31,422 nt of DNA, from contig JAWQRN010000323.1 in assembly GCA_033557685.1 (NCBI GenBank), positions 1 to 31,422 of the forward strand. Direction: 5' to 3'. A program made the translations under genes and the position numbers. Position 1 is the first letter of the stretch. Every line of letters starts with the position of its first letter. The notes below the pieces were generated by a model. That model was given only the letters and a program-made list of their open reading frames with translations. It searched no databases and was not told where the DNA came from. This document shows positions 19,871 to 31,415 of this stretch, in pieces. The stretch is from Sperchopsis tessellata (taxonomy: Eukaryota > Arthropoda > Insecta > Coleoptera > Hydrophilidae).

Positions 19871-21169
19871 GGCAAACGTTTGCTGAAAAAATTTCAAAGC
19901 AAATTTAATGCATCTGATTTAGTGAAAATCGAGGAATTTACTGGGAAACATTTTATAAAAGCTGTCGCAACTTTTGAAATGCTTTGTGGTTTATTTAATG
20001 TTTGAAACGTTTATATAAAATGCATAACTAGACATAAATAACACAGATCAATATAAACTTCGAACTTTTGTTACTATAAGAGAAACATCGTTAACCTCTT
20101 TTATTTAAAAACATATCATATTTGACTTGGCTTCTAATTTTTAGGTTAGATGAAAGTATATTATCAAACAGTATGGTTTATAATACGAGGGACCATACAT
20201 AAGGTAGTCGATCACGTTTAGTGTTCGTCCTATCCCGATTCTTCAACAAGATAGCGCTCTCCCACCGGTGGCAAGGATCACATTTAAACTTAGCTTGTAT
20301 CATGGCCATCCAGGTCTCCAGACCTATCTCTTATACCATGGACTAATGATTTACCACAACCAGTGAACACCCTGACTTATTCATAGTGTTCTTAAACCAT
20401 GGAATAAGGCAGGTTTAATACATGGACAAAGGCCGGTTTATCGGTACACTCCAAAAATCGTATTCATAAACAAAAGTCGAGCTTTTTAGACCATAAAGAC
20501 CAATATTTAAACTACAAACCGGTCGGTTTTAGAACGGTTTAATTTGACGTTTCTAACAGTTGTTACGTTATGTAATATTTGACAGGCAGAAGTCTGCAAA
20601 CTAATAATGAGACAGGTGGCAGACAAAACGGTAAAGTGAAATCAATTTCGTTTCAGTTGGAAAATAGCAAGTTATAAGACCCCATACTTTCCAATAAACA
20701 GGGCGATTGTCAATACTACAAAATTATGCCAAGGTTATTGTTTACCGTATACTTCGTGCATTGGACAAATGAACTACTATTAGAAAATGCATTGCTGCCT
20801 GATTTTATGTGTGTTTATTTAAACTAATGGCAAGTCTCTCATGATGAATCTTAAATGTCGAAAGAAATTGTCAAGTCAAGGTTTAGCTAGTCACAGTTTA
20901 GCAGTGGTTTAACGCATTTTATAGTGAAGAAGACGGTGCAGGTCATCGTTGTGTGGTAGAGATTGCATGCCATTATATACATTGAGAAGACAATGGTAAT
21001 GGCATGTCTGAGATGAGTCTAGCTATGATGGTGGTTGTGTCTGTAGCTGAACAGTGGCTCGTTGGTATTAGTAAAAGTTAAATGCAAATAAAAGTAAAGT
21101 AGTCAGCTTATCTACCAACGTGATGGATGCACGGAATTGTACGACATTTTTGTAACTTACATTGATTCT
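19871..21169. other. Unassigned sequence, possibly containing a non-autonomous element
   Basis: No coding domain. 20160-20560 has repeated CATGGA/ACCATGG words and CCGGTTTA/ACCGGT words. These resemble decayed non-autonomous DNA transposons, but no paired ends were found. The rest is plain AT-rich sequence. Confidence 0.35.
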
Positions 21170-21385
21170 CGGTTGATAAAATCCAGCACTATATTTTATT
21201 TCTTAAATATTTTTGAACGGCTTATTCCGCAATTCTAGAGACAGTATATAATATATCTTAGCACCGAAGAAGGTAAAGTTATTTAGTCGTGCTGATTATA
21301 TCCCCATAGAAATCCTTGAATTTGTTATCCGTCTGTTCCTGGTGCCGTATGAGTGATGGACAAATTTAATTTTGGGTACATTTTT

Positions 21386-21658
21386 CTAAATATACTTAGT
21401 AATTCCAAATGCGTACAACTTTAGGACATCAAACATACCTGCCTCCATAAATAATTTCTCGTTGGAGTATTGGCTTTGTTTATTCAAGTATATTTTTAAT
21501 ATATGCTGTTGCACCCTTGTCAATCTCTCTATATAAGCTTTCTGGGCGACATCCCAGACCAAAATTCCGTATCCTAAAATCGATTGAACCAAAGCGAAGT
21601 ATAGAGTCCTTAGTGTGAATTGGTTGCAGTAATTTTTAAATTCTCTAAAACAATACAA
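21386..21658 (-). pseudogene. LINE E post-RT segment
   Basis: A 90-residue open stretch with LRTLYFALVQSILGYGILVW (residues 17-36), a standard motif after the RT palm, then RVQQHILKIYLNK and FMEAGMFDVLKLYAF. It continues in another frame into NNFTFFGAKIYYILSLELRN. Confidence 0.85.
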
Positions 21659-21791
21659 GATGGACCGAAGTCATTTCAGCAAAATGACCACCTGATCAAT
21701 CCATCTCATATGACAGTCAATTGTAATGCCCAAATAGTTAATACTGTCTACTCTATATATAATGTTAACTTCCCCAATGCAATCATAAATC

Positions 21792-22016
21792 TTAATGATT
21801 ATTTGCATAGCTAGTAAATATCAAAAATTTCGTTTTTTCTGTGTTTAAAGATAAAAGATTAAAGTTAAACCATAATACTATATTCTCTTTAACTTCGTTC
21901 CAACTGTGGTATTTTACAAATAATACAGTGTCAACAGCATATGAGACTAAAGTATCAATCAACGGCTGCATTAGAAGGTCATTTATATTAATAATAAATA
22001 ACATTGGATCCAGCAC
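21792..22016 (-). pseudogene. LINE E reverse transcriptase palm
   Basis: A 74-residue open stretch. LDPMLFIININDLL corresponds to LGPLLFIIYINDL, and SYAVDTVLFV to the YADDTVLF catalytic box with the first Asp replaced by Val. LLSLNTEKTKFLIF follows. The substitution would abolish polymerase activity. Confidence 0.87.
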
Positions 22017-22170
22017 GGTGCCCTATTTTATTGTTTTCAAATCACCGACGCTTCTGCCCACCATGACTCGCAGCGATCTGTCAGATAAGTAACTTTTGAG
22101 GGGTTGTAGCATTACACACCTTAAACCATAAATTTCTAGTATTTCCAGCAGAATGTCGTGATCAAGCGTA

Positions 22171-22392
22171 TCACAAGGTTTCGCTAGGTCCAAAAACACC
22201 GCCGCCGAGGGCCTTCGTCATTAGTGCAATCGCGTACCAGGTACTTCCGTCCTCCACAAAACCAAACTGGATATCAGATAAAATGTTATGATCTCTCAAA
22301 AACTTTGTCAACCTGGTCTTTATCGATATTTCAAAAATGTTTGCTATGTTACCAATAAGTGAAACGGGTTGTTGGGTATCGCCTGATTTCAA
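22171..22392 (-). pseudogene. LINE E reverse transcriptase fingers
   Basis: KSGDTQQPVSLIGNIANIFE (corresponding to YRPISLLS--SKIFEKI) and ILSDIQFGFVEDGSTWYAIA (corresponding to LS--QFGFR---ST--A). It ends in a shifted frame that would continue with LDLAKPCDT. Confidence 0.85.
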
Positions 22393-23110
22393 TAAAGGTT
22401 TAATATTTGTTTGCTTCTGCTCTTTTAGAAAATAAGCTTCTGCAAAGCAAGCATTTATAATTTTAGCGACTGGCTTGCTTTTAGTACTTTGGTGTTTATG
22501 CCATCAGGTCCGGGTTCGCAGTTATTTTTCAAATATTGAATATATTATTTTGTTTCACTCTCAGCAACTAGATGGAAGAAACTTGTGTCAACAACCATAT
22601 TTATTCTAATGTTATAATAAACATATCATTATTTTGCTAGCAAGCTTTTCAGAAATGTCTCTGTAATGGCTATTAAATATGTTTGCAATCAAATCATGGC
22701 AGTTTGTCACTTCGTATTAATTTACCTTTAATTGCATTATCTCAGTTTTTCATCTTATAAACTTATTCGCTGTATTACTTAGTGCTTTCCATATGTTCTT
22801 GCCATTTTTTCAACAGTCCTAAAAAAATCGTAAAATTGTACCTAATTCTCAACTCCCCATCACAGATATCGTGCTGGTAGTGTACTTACTTTAGGGTATT
22901 CAATTATTCCTGACGTAATCCAGGGTTTACGTTTTCTCATGCCACTCTTCAGATATCGAACATCCGTGGCCAACTCGATGTGCATTTTTAGTTTGGATAA
23001 CAAATTATGCAATATGCCATCAACATCTACAGATGGGTCACCCCAGTTATCGGCATTTACACCCTTTGGAAAAACTTGTGCAATCAATTCAGTACGGACC
23101 TGAGAACTCG

Positions 23111-24255
23111 TACGGTATGACGTATGGTTTTCATATTACCTAGTACATAAGGAAATTACCCACAAAAAATATATTAATACGACGTAGAAAAGATGATTTT
23201 CTTTTGCTATAACGGAATTACAATTTCATGGCTTCCGGAACGAGATTGAGCAAGGTTAGGTGAGAATATGTAGATAATGATTATATTACCGTGTGCATAT
23301 GTATAGCCATGAAAATTCAATTACAGTTTATAACACCTCCATGAGTCCGATCCGATCAATGTAACAGATACTTGCGGTGACACAGAAAGAATTCCAAGGC
23401 CGCAGTGATGCAAGCAATTAAGCATCGCCAACGAATGCATATTCATTTTTATTGCGTTTGTCCTCAAACATTATGAACTCGTCATGTAAAATAGTTTCCT
23501 GTTCCATAATCGCCATGATTCATAACAATTTGCTACCAGACCAGTTACTTCAAACATTCAAACTGGACGTAACTATAACTGCTATTATATTATAGAATAC
23601 TAGCTAATATAGTATATTATTTAATACCTAATATGCTTATTAATATAATAATTAATGTAAAGCCAAAATAAAAGATTTTGTTAGATGGCGCGTATGTGCC
23701 CGGTACGTCAAACTAATCGTTGTTCTGTAACCCTAATACACACCGGCCTTTCGTTTTAATAATTTAATACGTGACAAAGCTCAATCATACAATTTCGTAC
23801 TTAATTTTTTGTTTTGTTTATAAATTGATTGATTGATCATCCTTCGAGTGTCACTTTCGTCTTTTTATTTTGGTTACACAGAAGCACGTTCTAGCTGTTA
23901 TGTTGTAGGTCCAATTTAAAAGATGTCAAAATTTGCTCTCAACTTGCAAACAAAATTGGCACGTATTCGTTCTTCTTTTTTTGTTAGGATGAGTTTTACA
24001 TGGTTTGTATACAAAAAGAACATCTAATTTGCTGCAAATTAAAATTACAAAGCAATAATAATTACAAATATATGATAATGGGTAAAAAAATTAATTTAAT
24101 TTAGTAGTTAGAAACATGATAAATTTTAAAACTTTGTAAAACACCTATGACCATGAAAAATGTAAAATGTAGAATAAAACAAATCGAAAATAAATATCCG
24201 ATGTTAGTAGATTTTATTTTGGTTTTCTCTCGTAATACTTCTAGGTAAATATTAA
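23111..24255. other. AT-rich stretch without recognisable gene
   Basis: No domain-bearing frames. 23340-23560 is less AT-rich and could be a conserved noncoding stretch, but I have no specific motif to support that. Confidence 0.4.
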
Positions 24256-24840
24256 AATATAGTGTAGTACAACGTTTAAGGGGACATATACAATTACAAC
24301 GATCAAAAAATCGATTTTCTTATACGACAGAACTATATGTGTAGAATATTTTCTCAAAGTTTTAAAGCAAAATTCTAAAAACTTCAAAACTTACAGCCCG
24401 TGAACGCTGTTACTGACCGCTCGTGTTTATTACGTGCCGAAACTTTAAACGCATTTTTCTCATAACTGCATTTTCGAAATTGGCGTGCATGATTACTCAA
24501 AAACTATTAAACCGATTGAGTTCAAACTTTGCAGGAATGTTGATATTATCATTACCTTCTTATTTTTGAAAAAAACTACTTTTTTAATACATATTTTGCA
24601 GATATTTTGCGGGAAATTTCGATTTTTTTCTTTAAATGCGTGGTATTTTTTTAAATTTGCATTTTCGTCATTTAAGTTATCATCAAAGAGAAACTGTATT
24701 GTTCTAACTGAAAACATTTTTATATTTTGTTTCAAATCAATGTCTACGAGAAGCTAGACTGCACGCCGATTCGAAACTCCCGCCGAAACCTTCCTGTAAC
24801 ACTTTGCCACAGCTCCGCCATTTTGATACTAGAGGGATTT
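24256..24840. other. Possible non-autonomous repeat-like segment
   Basis: The stretch begins GGGGACATATACAATTACAA, contains the perfect palindrome AAAATCGATTTT (24307-24318) and phrases such as CTCAAAAACTATTAAACCGA. These are reminiscent of the noncoding parts of insect DNA transposons. No paired ends or transposase. The open frames on both strands at 24485-24757 are AT-driven, overlap each other and carry no motif. Confidence 0.3.
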
Positions 24841-25965
24841 AAAAAAATGGTTATTTATACTTAAATATACTATTAAAGTATACCTACAGTTTGATAAATG
24901 TAGCATAAATATTTCTTAGTTAAAAAAAATTCCTCAAAATTGACTAAATTTTTCCTGTCCAAGTGGCAATATAAAAAATTGTAATAGGTTTTTGTACCAC
25001 GAAATATCCTAATATATTCCTAGTTAGTGCCTCTGTTACTTATTGACTCATAATAACTAACTTTCAGTCAGTAAAGCAAATTCCCAAAATACTCTATTTC
25101 ACTATAAATAAGATGGATTCCCAATATATTGGTACTTCTTCAAAACTTCTCCAAAAAAGTATAAATAAATATACAAAACATCACAATAAAACAATCAAAT
25201 ACATAATGTTATTATTATGGACCGACATCGAAATGCCGGTAGGGGATAACAGCGTGTTTGTTTGCATACACGTACGTTGCAGTACGAACATTTTAAATTA
25301 TTAGAAACAATAACCTATGATGCAGAAAAAGATGCCGGAAGTGAAACTATGTGCCGGATGCATTTCTGAGTTCGATTCGTCTTCAGTGACACTGAGTTCC
25401 ACTTATCTACTCCGAACACATACTGCACCATAAGCGTTGTATTTCTTATCTTTAATTTCAACAAATGTGCACGGGGTACCAGGTTATTTTCCTATTGTCC
25501 AAATGGTATTTCAAAAAGATTCACTTTTTATAAATACATAGAAACATTGGATTTCCCACAAGATAGGTTATTTTTGCTCAGGTAAACCCCACCATGCTCG
25601 AAATTGAAGCACATCAAACTACTAACTAGAGTACTGTACAAAACACACATCAAATGATTTACTTTTTAAGATGCTGCTGGACCAAAAATAGAAAAGAATA
25701 ACCTGATTTCCTCTCAGAGTTCCCAAGTTCAGACATGAAAAACCAATTAAATTAAATACTTGCTTCGTCGAAAACGGAGAAGCTTAAAGCCTTAGGAGAA
25801 TCTTAGACAAATGAAAGTGATGCTTAATAAATTAGCTATGCCAATCAATGTGTACCACGAGGGCACATTAATCGAAACCGCCAGTAGGTAACAATGGATA
25901 GACATATTTCTTTGTAGGTAGTGTGAAGAACGAAACTATCATGGAGTAAATTTGGTCGTTTAAAC
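24841..25965. other. AT-rich stretch without recognisable gene
   Basis: Short open frames (25113-25304 plus) have no motif. 25340-25440 is less AT-rich, without an identifiable feature. Confidence 0.5.
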
Positions 25966-25985
25966 CAGTGGTTCTCAACCTTTTT
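25966..25985. repeat. Left terminal inverted repeat of hAT element 2
   Basis: CAGTGGTTCTCAACCTTTTT. Oriented toward the transposase C-terminus. Flanked by GTTTAAAC at 25958-25965. Confidence 0.85.
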
Positions 25986-26960
25986 TCACTCGTGGCCCAC
26001 AAAAAAAATATTTACATCCATGGCCTAATTCCTTCGTTAGGAGAAAACTACACTTTTATTTATATACAAATATTTATTTAAAATATAATATTACATAGCA
26101 AAATTTTTAAAAATCATAATTATTTTACATAGATAATTAGTTTGTTAGTTACCCGACATAATTAACAATATTAGATTTAAATATTATATAAATAACTACA
26201 GTACCTAACATGAAGCTAATTTTATTTCTGGTTGGAGTGTTGTTAGTGATAATCGATCACCTCTGTTTTTAATATCAAGACGGTTACCAGCTCTTAATAA
26301 GAAATGAATAACTCGACTAAAACCAGATTCCACTATTTACGAAGTAGGAAATGCCATATAAAATAATTTCTCCCTATCCCAAAACGGTGGAAACTAATTA
26401 ACAATTTCACTGCACATCCAGAAATTATGTTTGTTGGATTTGTATTTAGCCTGAGCTGTTATGTCACTCTGCAACTCAATGAAAGATTCGTCTAATATGA
26501 TATCAACTTCAACAGCATCCACCAAATGGACCAACCACCCAGTTTGGTACAATCATTTCTAGCAGGTCACTGAATCGAAGTTGCATAACAGCATACAATT
26601 GTTTCAAATGTTCTACGTATACAAAAAGAACATCTTCTTGCAATTCTGAATTAAGAATAACCAATGATGGAAACTCTATTAACACAAGTCGTACGACATT
26701 ACTCCAGAATAGCTGGAGTTTCCCAAGAAAAGCTGTAATGGCTTCTTTGCAAGATATAAGATTGCTGTTTTTTCCTTATAACTCTTAGTTCAACAATTTC
26801 AACTTTTCAAATATTTCTGATAGATAAAATATGTCACATTTAGCAACAATGATCTCTTCTCCAAGCGGTTTATTACCTAAAAATTATACAATGTTGTCCC
26901 AAAGTATAACAAAACGACGAAGACAATTTCCTTCTGATAACCATCTAACTTCTGTATGCA

Positions 26961-27221
26961 TTAATAACCATTGAACATATTCCTCATTTCCGTCACAAAA
27001 ATGTCGAAACAGGCGCACTTGAAGTGCAATTGATTTGAAAAAATTTTACAGCTTTTATTACAACAGGGTATCATGCAAACTTCTTCCCAAACTGAAACTA
27101 AATGTTGGCGGTGAACTAAGCAGTAAATACAAAACACTTCAGGGACAGCCTTTTTCAAATGAGCAATGAATCCTCTGTATTTACCCGCCATGACAGCAAC
27201 ACCATCAGTTACACATGACAT
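26961..27221 (-). pseudogene. hAT element 2 transposase, catalytic core part
   Basis: An 86-residue open stretch. CVTDGVAVMAGKYRGFIAHL at residues 3-22 corresponds to CTDGAPAM-GR-RGFIA--K, followed by KKAVPEVFCIYCLVHRQHLV. After a shift the same region continues as RLFRHFCDGNEEYVQW and LMHTEVRWLSEGNCL. Confidence 0.87.
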
Positions 27222-27850
27222 TTTTTAGAGGAATATTATTTTCCTTGAAATAATTCTTAACTACTTCAAATACTTTAGTGTATATCTTGAGCTTTCGAGC
27301 AAAAAGCATTTCCTCTCTGAGCTGATCGTCATTAAAAAACATAACATATGCCATCAGAAGGGCTTCATTATCCTGTAAAGTGGATTAATCAATTTGCATA
27401 GCAAACTTCTTGACTCGCAGTTGTCTAACTAGTTGTTTTTGAACATCACCAGCCATTTTATCAATGCGTATTGATACTGACGAGTTACTAAAGGAATTGT
27501 TTGTGTAATTTTATGTGGACTCTAATTCATAACCGATGAGATTACAATAGAAATTGCGGGAAAAATAAATGATTCACCAACATTATAAGGCTTGCCATTT
27601 GCAAATAAACTTAGATATCTCATACAATGGAAGTAAACCATTGTCTAGTTTGGTTATTCCTTTATCAAACATTTGTTTTATTATTGTTCTGGTTCGAAAT
27701 TAACACGTTATTATGTACAGTAATCCAATGGCGCTACTAGTTTGTCCTTATGTGTTGTTATCAAATGTTTCCGCTGCTTACACGGTCTCATGTTGTCATT
27801 TGAAAGTGTAGTCATGCATATTAGTCATAATGGCATCATTTTGTCTTGAA

Positions 27851-28479
27851 AGAATAAAACCAAGAGAAAAGTACTGAACGGATTATTGTAGACGTTGCCA
27901 CATTACCCATTGGTAATCTGATTTGAAAAAAAAAACTAATGTTAACAAAAAAATATTTAACAATGGTATAATACAAATACTCTTCTTTACAGAACAAGAT
28001 TATAATAGTTATTTTGAAAAAATTATAAAAGGAACTGATAAGTTTATGTACTAATAGCAATTTGAGCAATTATAAAGATACAAAGTGTATGCCAAATATT
28101 CTGTAAGTTCGTAAATCAGAACTTATCAAAAAGTATGTATAAATCAAGAAAAAATAGCTTATTTTTACTATATTACTAGAAGTACGTACTCTAATTTCTA
28201 AACCACAGATTATTGTACAAGTACAAGTATATTTGCTGAAAATTTGTACAGAACTAAAATCCAAAATCGGGGTTGTCAAACTGTAGGGATATTAGATTTA
28301 AGTTTGTGGTAGGGATGTAATTGCAAATTACAATATTTTTTATAGTTGTAATTGAAATTCCCAAAAGGGAAAGGGTAGGTGTACGTACTTACAATAGGGT
28401 GTCCAGCGTCTAGGTAAAAAAATCATAATGATTTATGGTGCAATAATACATTTTAGCCAAAAGTTGTTTTGAAAGTTTA
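27851..28479. other. AT-rich stretch without recognisable gene
   Basis: Expected location of the missing right end of hAT element 2; no complement of CAGTGGTTCTCAACC was seen. The open frames 27836-28069 and 28070-28279 (minus) are Phe/Ile/Tyr-rich, as expected from chance AT-rich translation. Confidence 0.5.
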
Positions 28480-28740
28480 TAGTCTTCTAGAAATGTATCT
28501 TGGAAGAACAAAAATAAGGATATGGGGCTATTGTATCCCTTTTAATGGTCCACGTCAGCGGATATGGAAGGTCAATGGAAATAACCTTGTGGAAGACATA
28601 AAATATCGTAAGACCGAGACGAAGACCCAATGATAGGTGGGACGAAGAACTCAGAAATTGTTTTGAAGTAACATGGATGGGACTTCGCCCTGCAGTGGAT
28701 GAATGACGGCTGATTCTGACGATGATAATGATGATACATA
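28480..28740 (+). mobile_element. LINE 3' end fragment F with (GAT)n tail
   Basis: Plus-strand translation gives MEGQWK, then after shifts VRPRRRPNDRWDEELRN, FEVTWMGL and RPAVDE. This is the C-terminal stretch of the same broad LINE type as LINE B, where GRPPMRW-DDL---W is the family pattern. The end CTTCGCCCTGCAGTGGATGA runs into GACGATGATAATGATGATAC, a triplet tail typical of these elements. It is strongly 5'-truncated, so only the last 250 bases remain. Confidence 0.7.
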
Positions 28741-29423
28741 TTATCGCTTTCCGTCCGTATTCCGCTTTAGAAGCAGGAATTTAGATCCACTCTCACACTT
28801 ACATAAGTAAACATCTTTTTTACAGCGATTTAAGCTAATATAAATTAACTCTTAGGAACAAGCAGGTCAGAAAAACAAACAACAAAAATGCGAGCAATTT
28901 TAAATTATCCACCCATGAAATCTTTCATTGGCAAACAGAAAACAGACCCCATCCAGCTTTTTAATTGAGTCTATATTTCTGCAAGATATAATTAGATGTA
29001 AGTCTCTCGTCATTTGAAGAGAAGCCATGGGGCAGCAGATTTTCGTTTGATCATAATTTTTACCGTCGGTTCTTTTAAATATGTTTAATTGATGCTCTGT
29101 AATTGTACAGTAAATTTAGTATATACAAAGATGATATCTCTTAATTAAAGGGGTGTTTGTTTTTTTTAAGTGCCTTCAGCTTAGTCTCTGGAGGGCTATC
29201 AATAGAGCACCGTAAGAGGATGTTCTTTCGATTTAAATGAGCGCCATTAGATGGTTTTTAGGAGCAAGTTGTCCTTTTTCACATTTGATGTAAAGAATGA
29301 GCGCTGGAAAAGAGATTTCTTTTTTACACTTTAAGATCTTTCGAGAACGCTAATTCCGGAGTTTCACGTGGAAACATTTAGAAGAAAATAAACCTCCCTT
29401 GAGAGTATAATTTAGGGGATTAA

Positions 29424-29424
<1 letters not shown>
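28741..29424. other. Unassigned sequence
   Basis: No recognisable coding domain. 29150-29400 is moderately mixed in composition and might be an unrecognised repeat, but I have no ends or motif. Confidence 0.4.

Positions 29425-29469
<45 letters not shown>
29425..29469. repeat. (TA)n microsatellite
   Basis: A perfect alternating run of about 45 bases. Confidence 0.95.
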
Positions 29470-29472
<3 letters not shown>

Positions 29473-30334
29473 TGTGGAAAACCCATTAGATGCTTTTTTA
29501 AAATAGTATAGATGCATGGTTCGGAAGGAAAACACAGCTTCCTACCTAAATGGAGAAAAACACAAACCTTTAAAATACTGCTGCATGGTTAAAAAACTTG
29601 ATAGCATGAAATCATTAATATATGGTATAATTTCATTCAATTATAAATTTCAGTTTTACATTTACCAAACAATAGTTACAGTTATTTGTAATTTTCGAAC
29701 ATAAAGTAGATGTTACATTTTGTATTTACATAATAATATGGTATGTGTACAACACAAACAGTTCCAGCAGTTCCTTATAATTCCAGTTAGGGTTTTTTCA
29801 TTTAATTTTCTAATACTTTTCCATTCAAATATATTCTCTTTCAAATTTTCATATGATTTTGATGACAGCACATTGCTATATTATTATTTATTCTCCATTT
29901 ATAGTAGACCCCTTTGACATTAATCAATATTACTTATTAAGCATACCAACAAACTATTGCCAGTATATTCGAGTTTAGTTTTGAGAATCAATATCAAATA
30001 AGAAATAACGATTGTTTCAGAAATACTTGTTTGCATTTCACGGTCATTGGCAATCATCAGCAAGTAATTTTCTGAAACAATCAATCGTTGAAAGAACGAA
30101 TGTAAATGAAAAGTGCAAGTGAAAATAATCTAGAGCCATAAAACTCACAAAACCTACAAACATACCAGAAACAATAAATATAGTCAAGAATACACTCCTC
30201 CAAAATAATTACTACAAAAAATCCTAATAATATATATATTATACCTACTGACTGCAAAAGTGCAATCCAAAAAATCTCTAGCTTAAGGAAGTCTAATAAA
30301 AGTAACTTTATAGAATGGCGCATACTAGATCAAT
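29470..30334. other. AT-rich stretch with one inverted repeat
   Basis: No gene-like frame with a motif. Open frames at 29516-29917 (plus) and 30081-30323 (minus) are hydrophobic and AT-driven. The only structure is the hairpin at 30007-30090. Confidence 0.5.
30007..30090. repeat. Imperfect inverted repeat (hairpin)
   Basis: The left arm AACGATTGTTTCAGAAATACTT (30007-30028) pairs with the right arm at 30061-30090, whose complement reads CAACGATTGATTGTTTCAG then AAAATTACTTG. The arms differ by small insertions. The loop is about 31 bases. Confidence 0.8.
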
Positions 30335-30930
30335 TGCAGGAAATCAACATCACTATAAATTTCAGCTGGATATGAGGGAGAAAGTGAATGTGTTGGTAAA
30401 AGATGCAGGTTACACTGGCAAACCCTCAGACTATTTTCTTCCTAAATATGTGCACTATGCAAGGAAACATTTAAGAAAAACTTCGCAAAGAGAAATTTTT
30501 ACAAATAAATGTTCCCACCACCTCCAAAACGGCAATGGTTTAAGGATTTCAAATTTAGCAAAAATATCACTACTACAATCGGCGGGTTACGATGTAATTA
30601 CGACTTATTTCCAGCACACAAATATAAAATAGGACTGTCACCTACACCAAATTATTTTTGTAACCAACTCGGCGATGAAGAAATTTTTTTCTTGCATTGC
30701 AAGAAACCTAAAACACGAAATCAATGAATTTCTAAACGGCATTCACAAAAATTGTAAAACCCATCAATATTTATAGAATCATTTATTCTACCGATGAAAC
30801 CGTAATAAATTTAATATATAATAAAATTAAAACTTATTATTATTATTCCGTAGTCTAACCCTGTTTGTCTTTGGCCTCAGTACCATAACGAAGTGTATAG
30901 TCTACATATTCCTGTCTAGTATCCCAGTCT
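30335..30930 (+). mobile_element. Non-LTR retrotransposon 3' fragment G with RNase H remnant
   Basis: Plus-strand translation starts within an RNase H-like end: MREKVNVLVKDAGYTGKPSD corresponds to GNEKVDALAKDA---GKPSD, followed by YFLPKYVHYARKHLRK. After a frameshift near 30500 it continues as PPKRQWFKDFKFSKNITTT, LFPAHKYKIGLSPTPNYFC and GDEEIFFLHC. These match the C-terminal zinc-knuckle-like tail of Jockey/I-type LINE proteins (WF-------R--IT---RLR--H--LPAHL-K-GL---P-C--C----D--HIFF-C). The 3' part beyond 30730 is degraded. The presence of RNase H makes it a different family from LINE E. Confidence 0.8.
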
Positions 30931-31343
30931 TGAATGTTTTATTTTAGCATGTAAGCTAGGTAGGTTGGTTTCGGTTAGGTTTGGGATAGGTAGAATTAAT
31001 ATTGGAAACAATAAAATACTATATGACTAGCGTTCCACTGAAGAATAGCCTATGCTGAATGACATTTGTCGAAACCAATTTAAATAATATAAAAAAATAT
31101 ATTATAATATTTTGTAAATAACAACATAGTCCATGAACCCTATCATAAATCTCACAAACCGTTCCAACCCCGCCCGTCCATGCATTCAATAACTTACGTC
31201 GCCCCATACACAAATAGTCATAAAAACATCTGGGGGAAATGACGCTTAGCAAAACCCACACACACAAACCTGCAAACCTAGGTTATAGTAAAGAGCGATG
31301 TGTAAATAATTTTAATATAAAACCATTACTTAATAACACTAAC

Positions 31344-31345
<2 letters not shown>
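30931..31345. other. AT-rich stretch without recognisable gene
   Basis: It holds the GTAGGTTGGTTTCGGTTAGG stretch near 30960 and no open frame with a motif. 31019-31267 (minus) is open but unsupported. Confidence 0.5.

Positions 31346-31415
<70 letters not shown>

Larger units (their letters stand above)
21170..23110 (-). mobile_element. Non-LTR retrotransposon (LINE) remnant E, the longest copy
   Basis: Minus-strand ORF2 remnant, readable almost without gap from the segment before the RT to the C-terminus. It shows RKRKPWITSGIIEY (22930-22890), NCEPGPDGINTKVLKAS (near 22520), a PVSLIGNIANIFEISIKTRL motif and ILSDIQFGF (22375-22250). Next are LAKPCDTLDHDILLEILEIY, with the FD Asp changed to CD, then GTVLDPMLFIININDLL (22025-21970) and SYAVDTVLFV, where the YADD catalytic pair is now AVD. 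The C-terminal part has QSILGYGILVWD (21590-21550) and LSLELRNKPFKNI (21250-21210). The upstream endonuclease is absent (5' truncation). Only a few stops and shifts separate long open pieces, so it is younger than LINEs A-C. It is CR1/Jockey-like in style, with no RNase H domain seen. Confidence 0.9.
25966..27850 (-). mobile_element. hAT DNA transposon remnant 2 (ZBED5/SCAND3-like)
   Basis: The left end starts CAGTGGTTCTCAACCTTTTT at 25966, the classic terminal sequence of many hAT elements, preceded by GTTTAAAC (possible 8-bp target copy). The minus-strand transposase runs from 27840 to 26232 with shifts. It has half a BED-type zinc finger (LSNDNMRPCKQRKHLITTHK), DKMAGDVQKQLVRQLRVKKF then AMQID-stop-ST (first catalytic Asp kept, the Glu codon turned into a stop), and MAYVMFFNDDQLREEMLFAR. 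Then come CVTDGVAVMAGKYRGFIAHL (second Asp), LVHRQHLVS, LMHTEVRWLSEGNCLRRF (the RW motif) and an hATC end (AFPTS, ESGFSRVIHFLL, NRLDIKNRGD). A right end is not visible. Confidence 0.9.

Noticed and set aside
24485..24757. Open frames on both strands over the same bases
   Set aside because: Both are Phe/Lys/Ile-rich, as expected from AT-rich chance translation, and no motif was found.
25360..25400. tRNA-like GTTCGATTC box
   Set aside because: No cloverleaf, no A box at the proper distance and no acceptor stem.
30315..30632. A host gene starting with MAHTRSIAGNQ
   Set aside because: The downstream part matches the RNase H and tail region of a LINE protein, so the Met is just the first one in an open stretch.
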